From the NCBI GenBank assembly GCA_963693365.1, contig CAVNZM010000005.1:7936001-8000000 (forward strand): 64,000 bases of DNA, read 5' to 3'. The DNA comes from Amoebidium appalachense. Its lineage: Eukaryota > Ichthyosporea. Shown here in pieces: positions 27,601-37,640 of this stretch (positions are counted from its first letter, which is position 1; every line of letters begins with the position of its first letter). The notes under the pieces are model-generated. The model was not told where the DNA came from. It ran no database searches and saw only the letters and a list, made by a program, of their open reading frames with translations. The translations under genes and the position numbers were made by a program.

Positions 27601-29133
27601 CTCAGGGGGCACTGTGCAGGCATGGCGGCAGGCACACTCTCGGGCGCGGTTCGGCATGCTGCAGGTGCTGCTGCAGGCGGGGGCTGGGCTGCTGGCCATC
27701 GAGACGGTCACAAACACAGACGACGGCCAGCCAGACCTGCTGATCAGGGTGCGTGCACGTGCTTGTGTGCATGTACATGCATGGCCGCTACGTGCACGTG
27801 CTTGTGTGCATGTACATGCATGGCCGCTACGTGCTTGTGTGCATGTACATGCATGGCCGCTACGTGCACGTGCTTGTGTGCATGTACGTGCATGGCCGCT
27901 ACGTGTACGTGCTTGTGTGCATGTACATGCATGGCCGCTACGTGCACGTGCGTGTGTGCATGTACATGCATGGCCGCTACGTGCACGTGTTTGTGTGCAC
28001 GTGCTCGTGTGCACCTGTTCGTGGGCACGGTGCTTCTAATGGGTACATGTGTGTGCACGTGCATAGGATGTGTGCATGCACATGTATGTGCACGTGCATA
28101 GATAGTACGTGCTTGGGTGTTTCCTGTGCAAGGGATGTATGGCATGCACCTGCAGTTTGGTGCGCTTCATGCACATGCGCACGTGCACCCATTGCACATG
28201 TGCACGTGCACCCATTGCACATGTGCACGTGCACCCATTGCACATGTGCACGTGCACCCATTGCACATGTGTTGCTGACTTTGTGTGCAGCTTGAGCGCA
28301 GCAAGATCCTGGACGTGGGCCGCCCAGCCATTGGCGACTTCCTGAGGCGCCTGCAGGTGGGTGGGCCCTGGTGGTGCCTGCTGTGTTGTGGCGGGGTTGG
28401 GCTGGTGGTGATCCGGTATGCAGGCTGGTAGTGACTGGTATGCGGGCTGGTAGTGACTGGTATGCGGGCTGGTGGTGACTGGTATGCGGGCTGGTGGTGA
28501 CTAGTATGCGGGCTGGTGGTGACTGGTATGCGGGCTGGTGGTGACTGGTATGCGGGCTGGTGGGAACTGGTATGCGGGCTGGTGGTGACTGGTATGCGGG
28601 CTGGTGGTGACTGGTATGCGGGCTGGTGGTGACTGGTATGCGGGCTGGTGGTGACTGGTATGCGGGCTGCAGGTGTACAAGGCCACTGCGGATGTGGCAC
28701 GCGGCAAGGCCATGTTTGAACACTACACGGCAGGCACGGCACACGAGGGGGGGGGGGGGGGGGGGAGGGTGTTGGTGCTGACTGGGGGTGTGCAGTGGGG
28801 GCGGACATGCTTGCGCTGCGGGAGATAGTGCTGGCCCGCAAGCGGCCCCGTGACAAGTACGTGCAGGCAAACACCAGCCTGGCCAAGGACGGGCCCGTGC
28901 TGCACATATACGCCCCCACAGGTGTGTGCCATGGGGGGGAGAAGGGCTCTGGGTGGGCCGCATGCAGGCAGGGCGGGGTGTGGCTGTGTAGGCAGGCACG
29001 TGGGGGGGTGCTGACCCATGGCCCAGCGGGGGGGTTTGTGGAGTCGTTTGTGGGGCGCTACCAGCCATGGGCAGACTACGAGGCCAGACTGCTGCACCAC
29101 GAGAGGACCGACAGGCCCATGCACCGCCTGTAG
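22035..29133 (+). CDS. DPP3: Dipeptidyl peptidase III, M49 zinc exopeptidase (22 exons, 724 aa)
   Basis: Cytosolic metallopeptidase releasing dipeptides from peptide N-termini. Exons: 22035-22135, 22250-22383, 22516-22607, 22670-22788, 22996-23104, 23164-23230, 23293-23376, 23965-24090, 24269-24388, 24444-24535, 24857-24913, 25522-25612, 25737-25852, 26096-26154, 26215-26331, 26686-26795, 26862-26953, 27620-27748, 28291-28356, 28673-28733, 28796-28921, 29027-29133. They total 2175 nt, exactly 725 codons (human about 737 residues). The M49 zinc motif HELLGH is in exon 14; the second motif EECRAE (third zinc ligand) is in exon 16. Other conserved blocks: [80 protein letters not shown] 22035 is in ideal context (CACCATGG). 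Intron 20 is GC-AG; the others follow GT-AG. Six introns or intron parts are minisatellites. No inactivating change seen. Confidence 0.97.
22798..22992. repeat. (GGT)n and poly-G in DPP III intron 4
   Basis: Imperfect GGT triplets 22798-22920 and a run of about 30 G (22963-22992) that sits between a GCTGAC branch motif and the CAG acceptor. Confidence 0.85.
23377..23930. repeat. 30-bp minisatellite in DPP III intron 7 carrying exon-end/5' splice-site copies
   Basis: About 18 units. Each contains CCCTGCTGGGTGCAATG; the exon 7/intron 7 junction reads TCCCTGCTGG|GTAGGTGCAATG, so the unit matches the last exon bases plus the donor region with 3 bp removed. The array starts directly at the 5' splice site. 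Confidence 0.95.
24536..24800. repeat. (GT)n tract in DPP III intron 10
   Basis: Starts at the donor and continues with interruptions. Includes TCTG tetranucleotides near 24690-24712. Confidence 0.9.
24968..25165. repeat. 48-bp minisatellite in DPP III intron 11
   Basis: About 4 units, each with TACTGATCCGGGCTGCAG, which resembles a branch motif followed by a CAG acceptor, plus CAGGCCAGGCATAACATAG. Confidence 0.95.
26989..27480. repeat. 51-bp minisatellite in DPP III intron 17
   Basis: Eight to nine units beginning GAGTCTCATATGTCTGGCAC, then two shortened units. The period is a multiple of three, so frames stay open on both strands, but the array lies between a good donor (26954) and acceptor (27619) of a gene whose exons close without it. 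Confidence 0.95.
27749..27989. repeat. 39-bp minisatellite starting at the 5' splice site of DPP III intron 18
   Basis: About six units containing GTGCACGTGCTTGTGTGCAT; the first begins with the donor itself (GTGCGTGCACGTGCTTG). One unit has lost about 9 bp. Confidence 0.95.
28183..28268. repeat. 23-bp tandem repeat, 4 units, DPP III intron 18
   Basis: Units share GCACCCATTGCACATGTGCA. A second array within the same intron. Confidence 0.95.
28406..28672. repeat. 22-bp minisatellite ending in the 3' splice site of DPP III intron 19
   Basis: About 12 units reading GTGACTGGTATGCGGGCTGG; the last unit becomes the functional end of the intron (GTGACTGGTATGCGGGCTG-CAG). Each unit therefore repeats the branch-like and pre-acceptor segment. 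Confidence 0.95.
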
Positions 29134-29233
29134 CCCCCATGCATGGCCCTGGCTGCACCTGGTGTGCGCATGCACTGCCAGTGGCTTCATGTCGTGCCCA
29201 GATGGCAACAGGCCTATATCGTGTTCAGGCAGA

Positions 29234-29239
29234 AATAAA
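29234..29239 (+). terminator. Poly(A) signal AATAAA of DPP III
   Basis: AATAAA about 100 bp after the TAG stop (29131-29133), followed by a GT-rich stretch (29254-29266) as in animal-type poly(A) sites. Confidence 0.65.
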
Positions 29240-30335
29240 TAACAGCACATACATTGTGTGTGTTGATACTCACACTCCCTCCCTCATTCTATTCACGGTA
29301 CCGTTTGTTGTGGTCATTGTGGGAGCAATCTATGTCTACACGTGCGGTTGGTCGGTTGGCTACATAACACCAGAGCTGCTGGTCACTCCGATTGGCTACT
29401 TGTGCACCACCTAGGTTGCGGGCCGGATCTCGCTAGACTCGGGTGTAGTTCACGCTTGCACAGGGCCACAGGTAGGCCTGGCTGCCTGTACAAGCCAGAC
29501 ACTGCCTGGACAGTAGCTCTGGGCCCCACAGCCAAATAAATGCCTGTGTGCCGCCATTTGCAGGTCACAGGGGGTACGTCCCAGCCCCATGGGATTGACC
29601 GTCCTCGGCCAAGCAGGAAATAACATGTGGTGATGAGCCACATGCCATGGTGCAGACCTAGCACGGTGATGTGCCACCCTGCTGATATGGAGTCAACGGC
29701 ATCATTACTTTGGTACGTCGCGTGCAAACGGCGATAGATTCACGTCTTATTCATGAGGCAGTAGATTTGCCTAGGTTCCAAACAGGTATTACATTCATAT
29801 AGGATTATTGCAAACCTACAGGTATACATACGAATGAGATTGCTAGGTTTCCAAACCTTAAGTATACGTTCAATTAAGATCTATTTGGTTCCAAACAAAA
29901 GGCATACATTCAAATCATATTTCCAAAATAGTATACATTCGAACACTTCACACATTCAAATGACAATAGATTGAGTTGGTGTTCCACCGACGATAGGTTC
30001 ACAATTTCAAGGGCAACAAACCAGGTGGTGTGTGTGCATTGCTGTGCGGGTGACAGTGGATGCTTGGCGGGCTGGCCACCACCATGCCCTGTGCCTGTGC
30101 ACGTGGGCCACAAAGTGTGCAGACCCCATGGGCCGTGGGTTTGGTGCCTGCTGCGCCCAGTGCCGGGCCATTGTGTGCCAGCCTCCGCCCGGCCTGTCAG
30201 GGGGCAGGGGTAGGCCCGGCAAAGTGCTGTGCCGTGTCCACAACGGGGGGGATGCCTGCGTGGTAGCTGGGAGCTGGCCGGGAAAGCTGCAGGCAGGAAC
30301 GGTGAGGGGGTGGCGCCCCGGGGGCACTGGGGGGC
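29240..30335. other. Spacer downstream of DPP III
   Basis: No coding homology recognised. 29760-29960 is AT-rich with several copies of a motif near TTTGGTTCCAAAC/ATACATTCAAAT, an old degenerate repeat. 30030-30335 is GC-rich and could hold a terminal exon of the BLOC1S4-like gene on the minus strand, but none could be proved. Confidence 0.4.
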
Positions 30336-30845
30336 ATGTGCACATCTGCCCACCCACGTGCACACATGGCTATGCACGTGCACATCTGCCCACCCACGTG
30401 CACACATGGCTATGCACGTGCACATCTGCCCACCCACGTGCACACATGGCTATGCACGTGCACATCTGCCTACCCACGTGCACATATGGCTATGCACGTG
30501 CACATCTGCCCACCCACGTGCACACATGGCTATGCACGTGCACATCTGCCTACCCACGTGCACACATGGCTATGCACGTGCATCTGCCCACCCACGTGCA
30601 CACATGGCTATGCACGTGCACATCTGCCCCCCCACGTGCACACATGGCTATGCACGTGCACATCTGCCTACCCACGTGCACACATGGCTATGCACGTGCA
30701 CATCTGCCCACCCACGTGCACACATGGCTATGCACGTGCACATCTGCCTACCCACGTGCACACATGGCTATGCACGTGCACATCTGCCCACCCACATGCA
30801 CACATGGCTATGCACGTGCACATCTGCCTACCCACGTGCACACAT
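30336..30845. repeat. 40-bp minisatellite, about 13 units, two CACGTG boxes per unit
   Basis: Units contain CACCCACGTGCACACATGGC and TATGCACGTGCACATCTGCC. The CACGTG palindrome occurs twice per unit, giving about 25 copies in 510 bp. Located 3' of the BLOC1S4-like gene or in its last intron. Confidence 0.95.
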
Positions 30846-31017
30846 GGGCGTGACGGCGGACCGGTCAGTGGGGTATTCCACGAGGGTGAGGGGCATGGCC
30901 CAACCATAACAAGCTGTCAGCATGGGGGTGCATGTGCACGTGTGGGATGGGAAAGTGCTTGTGCGTGAGCACATGGGTAGTGTGTGGAGGGATGAACTTG
31001 CTTGTTAGTGTGTGTGG

Positions 31018-31082
<65 letters not shown>

Positions 31083-31135
31083 GGGGGGGGGGGGAGAAGG
31101 GAGGGGTGGGGGGTAAGCGGTTGCTGTGCACCCAC

Positions 31136-33476
31136 CCGTAAGCCCATCATGCCCCACACGCCGCTGCCCTCCCAGCCGTCCCCCTCTGCAGCCGCAAGGG
31201 CAGCATCCATGGCCCCCACCTGCTGCCGCACCATCCCCACATAGGCCTGCACCTATATGTTAGACACACAGGCCTGCACCTATACGTAGACACATAGGCC
31301 TGCACCTATATGTTAGACACACAGGCCTGCACCTATATGTTAGACACACAGGGCTGCACCTATACGTAGACACATAGGCCTGCACCTATATGTTAGACAC
31401 ACAGGCATGCACCTATATGTTAGACACACAGGGCTGCACCTATATGTTAATCACACAGGGCTGCACCTATATGTTAGACACATAGGCCTGCATCACAATG
31501 CATTGCCATGCATTACACATCCCCATATATGCCTGCAACACAATTCATTGGGCGATTATACCCCACCCAAATACCCAAACCCAAACCCAGATTCCTAGAT
31601 TTAATATTAGTATTGACGGTTGATTGGATATTGAAATATTGCGTTTCGATCTGCTACCAATAATCGCGTGGTCGGATATGCCATAGATCACCATCGAACA
31701 CCTGAATCTTATAAGAAAAGTGCCTCTTTGATAGCACATCTTTTCCAAATAAGGCAGGTAATTTGGGTTTCACGGTCCTAAATCTGGGTTTGTAATAGGA
31801 ATCTAGAAGGGGCGGGGGGGAGGGGGGTCTTCTAGATTCCTAAACCCAAACCCAAATCTTCAGCGACAAGAAGAAAAAAGAAAACCCTAAGAACTAAGAC
31901 TTAAAGTATATTTCTGGTTCATTTTTGGCTTGAAACTTTATCTTATTACGCAACATTATTATTTGTATCTTCTATAATGCGTTATTATGGTATACATTTT
32001 TTGTTTCTTTATAATACATCGAGGTGATGCGAAGCGGCGGTCATGCCGCATGCGTGACATCTGGGTTTAAAATCTAGGTTTGGGTTTGTTTGGGTATTTG
32101 GGTGCGGTATAACCGTCCATAACACATCAACATCTACATTTCAACAATATCAAAATCACATTTCATTACACATGCGTTACACATCAACACATGCCTGCAT
32201 CACAATGGATTACACATCCCCACATATGCCTGCATCACAATGGATTACACATCCCCACATATGCCTGCATCACAATAGATTACACATCCCCACATATGCC
32301 TGCATCACAATAAATTACACATCCCCACATATGCCTGCATCACAATGGTTACACGTCCCCACATATGCCTGCATCACAACATATTACACATCCCCACATA
32401 TGCCTGCATCACAATGGATTACACGTCCCCACATATGCCTGCATCACAATGGAGTACACATCCCCACATATGCCTGCATCAAACTCCATTACACATCAAC
32501 ACAGGTGCATGCGTCACATTTCATTACACATCTACACATGCCCGCATCACATTTCATTTCACATCCCCCCATGTGCCTGCGCCACCATACTTTACACATC
32601 CCCACATATGCTCACCCAGCCCCCCCCCCCCTTTTCCTCACCTCCAGGCTGTCGACCCTGCAATACACCTCCTGCCCCCCCCCCCGTCAGTGCGCCCCCC
32701 CAGCCAGGGCCCACAGGCAGTGCCCCCCGCCCACCTGCAGCCTGGCGCTGTGCTGCTGCAGTGCCGGCAGCACACTCGTGGCCGGCCCATGCACCTCACT
32801 GCGTGCTTGCCTGGGGGGGAGTGTTAGCTGGGTCCCTGCTGGGTGGGGTCCCAATAGGGTTGAGTGGCACGTTGAACGCGCACGAGTGTGTGTGTTTGTG
32901 GTGCGTGTGTGTGTTTTGGATGGCGACAGTGGTGGTGATGGTAGTGGTGGTGTGTTGTGTGTGTGTGTGTGGGGTGTTGTTATTGTGGTGGTGCAGTGTG
33001 CACAGGTTTGTCGCTGCCGGTATGGTTGGGTCCAAGTAAGGGGTGTGCACTGTCGTGTGTGTGCTTGGCACGTGCACTGCAGGCAGGCAGCTGTGTATGT
33101 GTCAAGCTGTGTGCTCCTGGCTTCGTGTTCGTGTGCGCATGTAGGCGTTTCAATTTGTTGTGGGTTTGGTGTGTGTGTGCATGGCGAGAAAGACGGAGGG
33201 AGTATGTGTTCTGTGTGTCAGGGGATGGGGCTGTGGCCGGAGGCAGGCACCCACTGCAGCAGCGCCCTGACAGCCTCCAAGCGGGCCTTGAGCTCTTGCA
33301 CCGTGTCCTCGTGGCCCAGCACCTGCACCCTCAAAATAAGTCCATCCCCCCCTCCCCCCCCCCCCCCCCCCCCCCCCTGTGCGCACCTGCTGGTGCCCCC
33401 GTGTGCTGTGCAGGTAGGCCGCATAGTCGCTGCAGCTGCGCTCCACAGCAGAGGTCGGGCCCGAGGCCTTGGCCAT
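31136..33476 (-). CDS. BLOC1S4 (cappuccino)-like coiled-coil protein, 3' end unresolved
   Basis: BLOC-1 is a cytosolic coiled-coil complex acting in endosome-to-lysosome-related-organelle sorting. Minus-strand exons 33476-33387, 33322-33255, 32810-32735, 32671-32642 and 31246-31136 join in phase (125 codons). Resemblance to animal BLOC1S4 runs in order through the model: SDYAAYLHS (human GYAACLLP), EDTVQELKARLEAVRALL, then EVYCRVDSLE-AYVGMVRQQVGAMDAALAAAE against human RIYSRIDRLEAFVRMVGGRVARMEEQVTKAE. Start ATG is in GCCATGG context. After AAAEGDGWEGSGVWGMMGLR a donor (CGG|GTGGGT, 31135) suggests a further exon that I could not find; otherwise the frame reads into CA repeats. Intron 4 (31247-32641) holds two minisatellites and a MITE. 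Family assignment is by recalled similarity, so moderate. Confidence 0.65.
31250..31550. repeat. 26/27-bp minisatellite grading into the 35-bp array, BLOC1S4-like intron 4
   Basis: About nine units with GGCCTGCACCTATATGTTAG on the plus strand. On the gene strand each unit contains ATAGGTGCAGGCCTATGTG-like sequence, the same as the intron 4/exon 5 junction. From about 31490 the units change to the 35-bp type. Confidence 0.9.
31552..32119. mobile_element. MITE-like inverted-repeat element inside the 35-bp array
   Basis: Ends are imperfect inverted repeats of about 45 bp: left TTATACCCCACCCAAATACC, right the complement of TTATACCGCACCCAAATACC. The middle is AT-rich and non-coding. 35-bp units occur on both sides, so the element inserted into an existing array. 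Boundaries are good to a few bases; target duplication not resolved; superfamily unknown. Confidence 0.65.
32165..32610. repeat. 35-bp minisatellite, about 12 units, BLOC1S4-like intron 4
   Basis: Plus-strand units read CATCCCCACATATGCCTGCA then TCACAATGGATTACA. Their core equals the start of exon 5 plus its acceptor (CATCCCCACATAGGCCTGCA at 31232-31251) with one change. Confidence 0.95.
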
Positions 33477-34463
33477 GGCAACGCGTAGCTTGCTGGGTGC
33501 TAGTGGTTGCTGTGGTACGTACACTGCACCCGGCCAGGTGCAGAAGGATCGCGTGTTAGCAAGAATAGCTATGGGCAAGGAAGGGGTTCAAGTATAGCAA
33601 GGTCGAAGAGGAATCAGGGCGCACTAACGTTTCGCGGCACCTAGCTCCGGCAGTGACTACAAAAAATGATGGCGGAGCTCACAGGCAGCGTGACGGTATG
33701 TAGCCACATAGAAGCCGTCGTCTGCGCATGCACATATGCATGCCCTGCCGCGGCCAGCACTAACACGCACGTGTTGCCGCACGTGCGACGTTATACATCT
33801 GCTTGTGGCGGCAAAAAAAAAAAAAACCAAAAAAAAAAAGGAGGAGACACCGCCTCAGTAGGTGGTAGCGGCCAGCAGTAGCCTCCCGGGCACACAGGAC
33901 CACCTATTGTATGTGCTGCACGTCACTGTGACCTTGCACTTGTATATTACGATGCTGCACGTCACCTTGCACTTGTACATAAGTGCTGCAGGCGCTTGTA
34001 TATATGTGCTGAATGCTACTTGTACATATGTGCTGCATGCACTTGTACATGTGTGCTGCATGCACTTGTACATAAGTGCTGCATGCACTTGTACATATGT
34101 GCTGCACGTCCCCGCGCACTTTGTCACCATGCCCTCCTGGGGCCCACGTCCTGACCTCAGCTTTATAATTAACTGTGTTGGTGGGCGACGAAGGGACACT
34201 ACCCATGTAACGTTACCATCTCTCTGTTACTTAGTACTTGCATCTCCTGATGCTATTCGGCACTTGCATTTTTCCCATCTATCTGCTATTTGGTACCGGC
34301 GTGTTGTTAGTGTCTTTGCTATCTGGCACTTGCATGTATATACAGGTACTAATGTAAACCGTCTTTCACGGTGTAGGTGGCCACTGACCGCGTCTTACCC
34401 CCCCCCTCCCCCCCTCCCCCCCCCCCCCCCCCCCCCCCAAACAACAAAAAACCCCGCTTTGTT
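33477..34463. other. Intergenic region between BLOC1S4-like and ion-channel genes
   Basis: Contains the BLOC1S4-like promoter, an A-rich stretch (33813-33839), a 23-bp tandem repeat (about 33955-34110, units near ACTTGTACATATGTGCTGCA) and poly-C (34400-34438). No further gene recognised. Confidence 0.5.
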
Positions 34464-37210
34464 CTAGCGCCAGACTGCGGCCTTGCTGATGGCCTTTGTG
34501 GTCTTTGCTATCAGCTTGTTGCCCTTCTCCTCCTCCTCCTCCACCGCCTTGCCGTGGCCCACACGCAGACCCAGCGCCCTGCTCCCCGCCCCTCCCTGCC
34601 CCATGCCCCTCAGTCAGCCCCTGCCTGCCTGCCTGCCTGCCTGGACCCCCTCCCCGCCAGCACGCACCTGGGTGGTGCCCAGCAGATTTGCCGTTTGCGG
34701 GTTGATGCGGGCCAGACGGGCCCACCTGCGCACCTCGTAGGCGCCCACGGCCAGGATGGCCACGACCAGCACGGCGCCCACCACGGCCCACACCAGGGCA
34801 GTGGTGTTGTTCTGGGGCGCCAGCAGCAGCACGCCCACCAGGTACAGGTACAGCGTCACGCACCAGAGGGCCGTGGTCTTGTCCATGGCCCGCACAAACC
34901 AGCACGTCCACAGCTTGTCGTCCTCGCAGTCGGCCTTGCGCCACCAGGCGTAGCTCAGCAGCGCTTCCAGGCACACCAGCCCCCCAAAGATGATCGTCGC
35001 TATGCTCACGCTGTCCATTGCTGCACCCCCCTGTCAACCTCCCTCCTTCCCCCCCCCCCCCCCCCCTCCCCCCCCCCCCCCCCCTTTTCTTCACACGGCA
35101 CCTGTCAGCTGGTCGCCGCTGCCCGAGGAGATAGCGGTCAGGGACAGGGTCGAGGACAGGGCCGTGAGGATGGCGATGGACCCAAAGCCCACGCGGGTGC
35201 TGATCTGGTTAACGGCGTTGTCGTCCAGCAAGGGGGTGGCGCAGGCCACCGTGCCCACCAGCACCAGGGGGAAGGCGTAGAACCGCGCTATGTAGGCAGT
35301 CTCCCGCACAAGCAGCACGTCCACCTCAATGCCCCCCACCCCGTGCCTGTGTGCCTGTCCCAGCCGTCAGTGACCACGCAGGCACACGGGCAGACACACC
35401 ACACACGGGCAGGGGGGCACGTACGCGGGCCAGCAGGGCCTGGTAGCTCTGGTTTGTGGCCTGGGCCATGTAGTGGGCCAGGCTGGTGTTTGTGCGCACG
35501 CGGGCGCTGGTGGTGGCGGCAAACAGCAGCACGCGCAGCTGGCCCAGGCTGTAGGCCAGGCTGCCCTCGGTCGTGGGCTGGCCGCTGCCAAAGTCGCGGA
35601 ACACCAGCACGGGCACCTTGGGCCGGTACTGGCCCCACCAGGCCAGGCTGGTGCTGTGGTACGGGTTGGCCACGTAGCCGCTGAGGCGCAGCCGGTGCTG
35701 GTCGTACGGGAACTTGCTCATGTCCAGCCGCCGCAGCCGCGCCGTGACCACCAGGCGGCGGACAATCTGCACGTTGCACAGGTCGAACGAGGTGCAGTCA
35801 ACGTGGTCGCTGAACGGCACCAGCCGCCCCGTGCACTCCTGCCCGGCCGCACAGCACGCCAGATCCTGCCCCGGCCCTCAGCACCCACCACCAAGGGGGG
35901 AGGGGGGGAGGAGGGGAGGGAAGGGGGTGTTACCTGGTCTGGGGGGGCACCCTGCAGGTCCTCGGGGGTGCAGGGGGGCTGGGCCACGTAGATCATCATG
36001 TTTGCGGGGGACACCTGCTGGTCCAGCACCTCCAGCGGGTTGCTGTCCCCCCGGCTGCTCAGCTGCATGTCCAGACGCACCTCGGGCGTCCACACCTGCC
36101 CGGCCCGTCAGCACCCCACCCCACACACGGCCCTGCCCCCAGCAGCCCCCCACCTGGCTGGTGTCCTGCAGAATACTGCCGAAGATGCGGTCGTCCCTCC
36201 ACTTGATGGCATACGACAGCCCCACCACCACCACGTTGTTCTGTGCATGCCGTCAGTGTGTTGCCGTATGTGTGTGCACCGTGCTTGCCGTCTCAGTGTG
36301 TGCACATGCAGGCAGGGGGGTAGCAAGGTGCTCGACCTCGGCACCGGGTGTTGCTACATGTCAAGCTTATATCATGTGGTCTGTGTGTCCGTGTGTCTGG
36401 TAGTGTGTCTGCATCCTCTGTGTGCACGGTTCCGTGCCTTGCCTTGTGTGTATGTGTGGGCCGCCGTATCACACACCCACACGTCTGGCTGCTCTAGCTG
36501 CAGAGAGGCCACAGCCACCGCACCCTTATGGGTGTATGCACACCCCGCAACATGCATATGTGCTCGTGCACCCTTGTATGTGCACACAACCTTATCAAAT
36601 CGCTTGTGTGCCGACATAAGCACGCCCATGTGTGCTTGTGTGTGTATGTGTGTGTGTTTGTGTGTGCGCTCGCGTGCACGCGCTGCGGCATGCATGTGTG
36701 CGTGCTTGCATGAGCTTGTATGTGCAAGCACATGTGTGTGTGTGCGTGTGCGTGTGTTGACACACAAAATGTGCATGTGCACTCGTGTGGCATGCGTGCG
36801 TGTGTGCTTGCAGGAGCATGTATGTGCAAATGCGCGCGCGCGTGCGGTGTGTGTGTTGACATCTGCACCCACTTGGCGCAAAAATGTGTGTATGTGTGTG
36901 TGTGTAAGAGGCAGTTTCTCCCTTCCCCCCCGCCCCCCCCCGGCAAGTTTATGTGATTCCCTTCTTGCGTCACTGTTAGTCCGTTCAGCTATGTATGGCA
37001 ACATATATATATTATATATTTCAGGTGGGAAAGAAAATGACATGAATAATGATGTTTATTTTAGCCTGTATATTCTAGGATTTAATAGGGATTTTGTCGT
37101 TCCCTATTGATTCTTTATATAAAAGCTCGAGTAAAGAGGTTGCAGCAGATATAATTCTGGTACAACCATGTCGCTCGTTACCTTTGGTCTTCCCGTTTTT
37201 ATATTCTGGT

Positions 37211-37288
<78 letters not shown>

Positions 37289-37430
37289 TGTGTGTGTAAT
37301 CGTTTTTAGTTGTGCTTTGGACACCAAAAGCATATGCCTTTCCCATTATTATATGTAGGTGTATGTACGCGAGTGTGCAACCATATGCATGTGTGCGTGC
37401 ACATAGCGTGTGTGTGTGTGCATGTTTTGC

Positions 37431-37493
<63 letters not shown>

Positions 37494-37570
37494 TGTGTAT
37501 GTGTGTGTGTTTTCACGCGCACGTTTGTGTATGTGTGTCTTTGCGTGTGTGTTTTCGCGCACACATTTGT

Positions 37571-37640
<70 letters not shown>

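Noticed and set aside
23377-28672. Regular 22-51-bp repeats considered as CRISPR arrays
   Set aside because: Units are directly contiguous without unique spacers, lie in introns of a eukaryotic gene, and no cas-like gene is present.
31560-32112. CCCAAA/TTTGGG runs as interstitial telomere repeats
   Set aside because: They are the inverted ends of a MITE-like element, only two or three units each, in opposite orientation.
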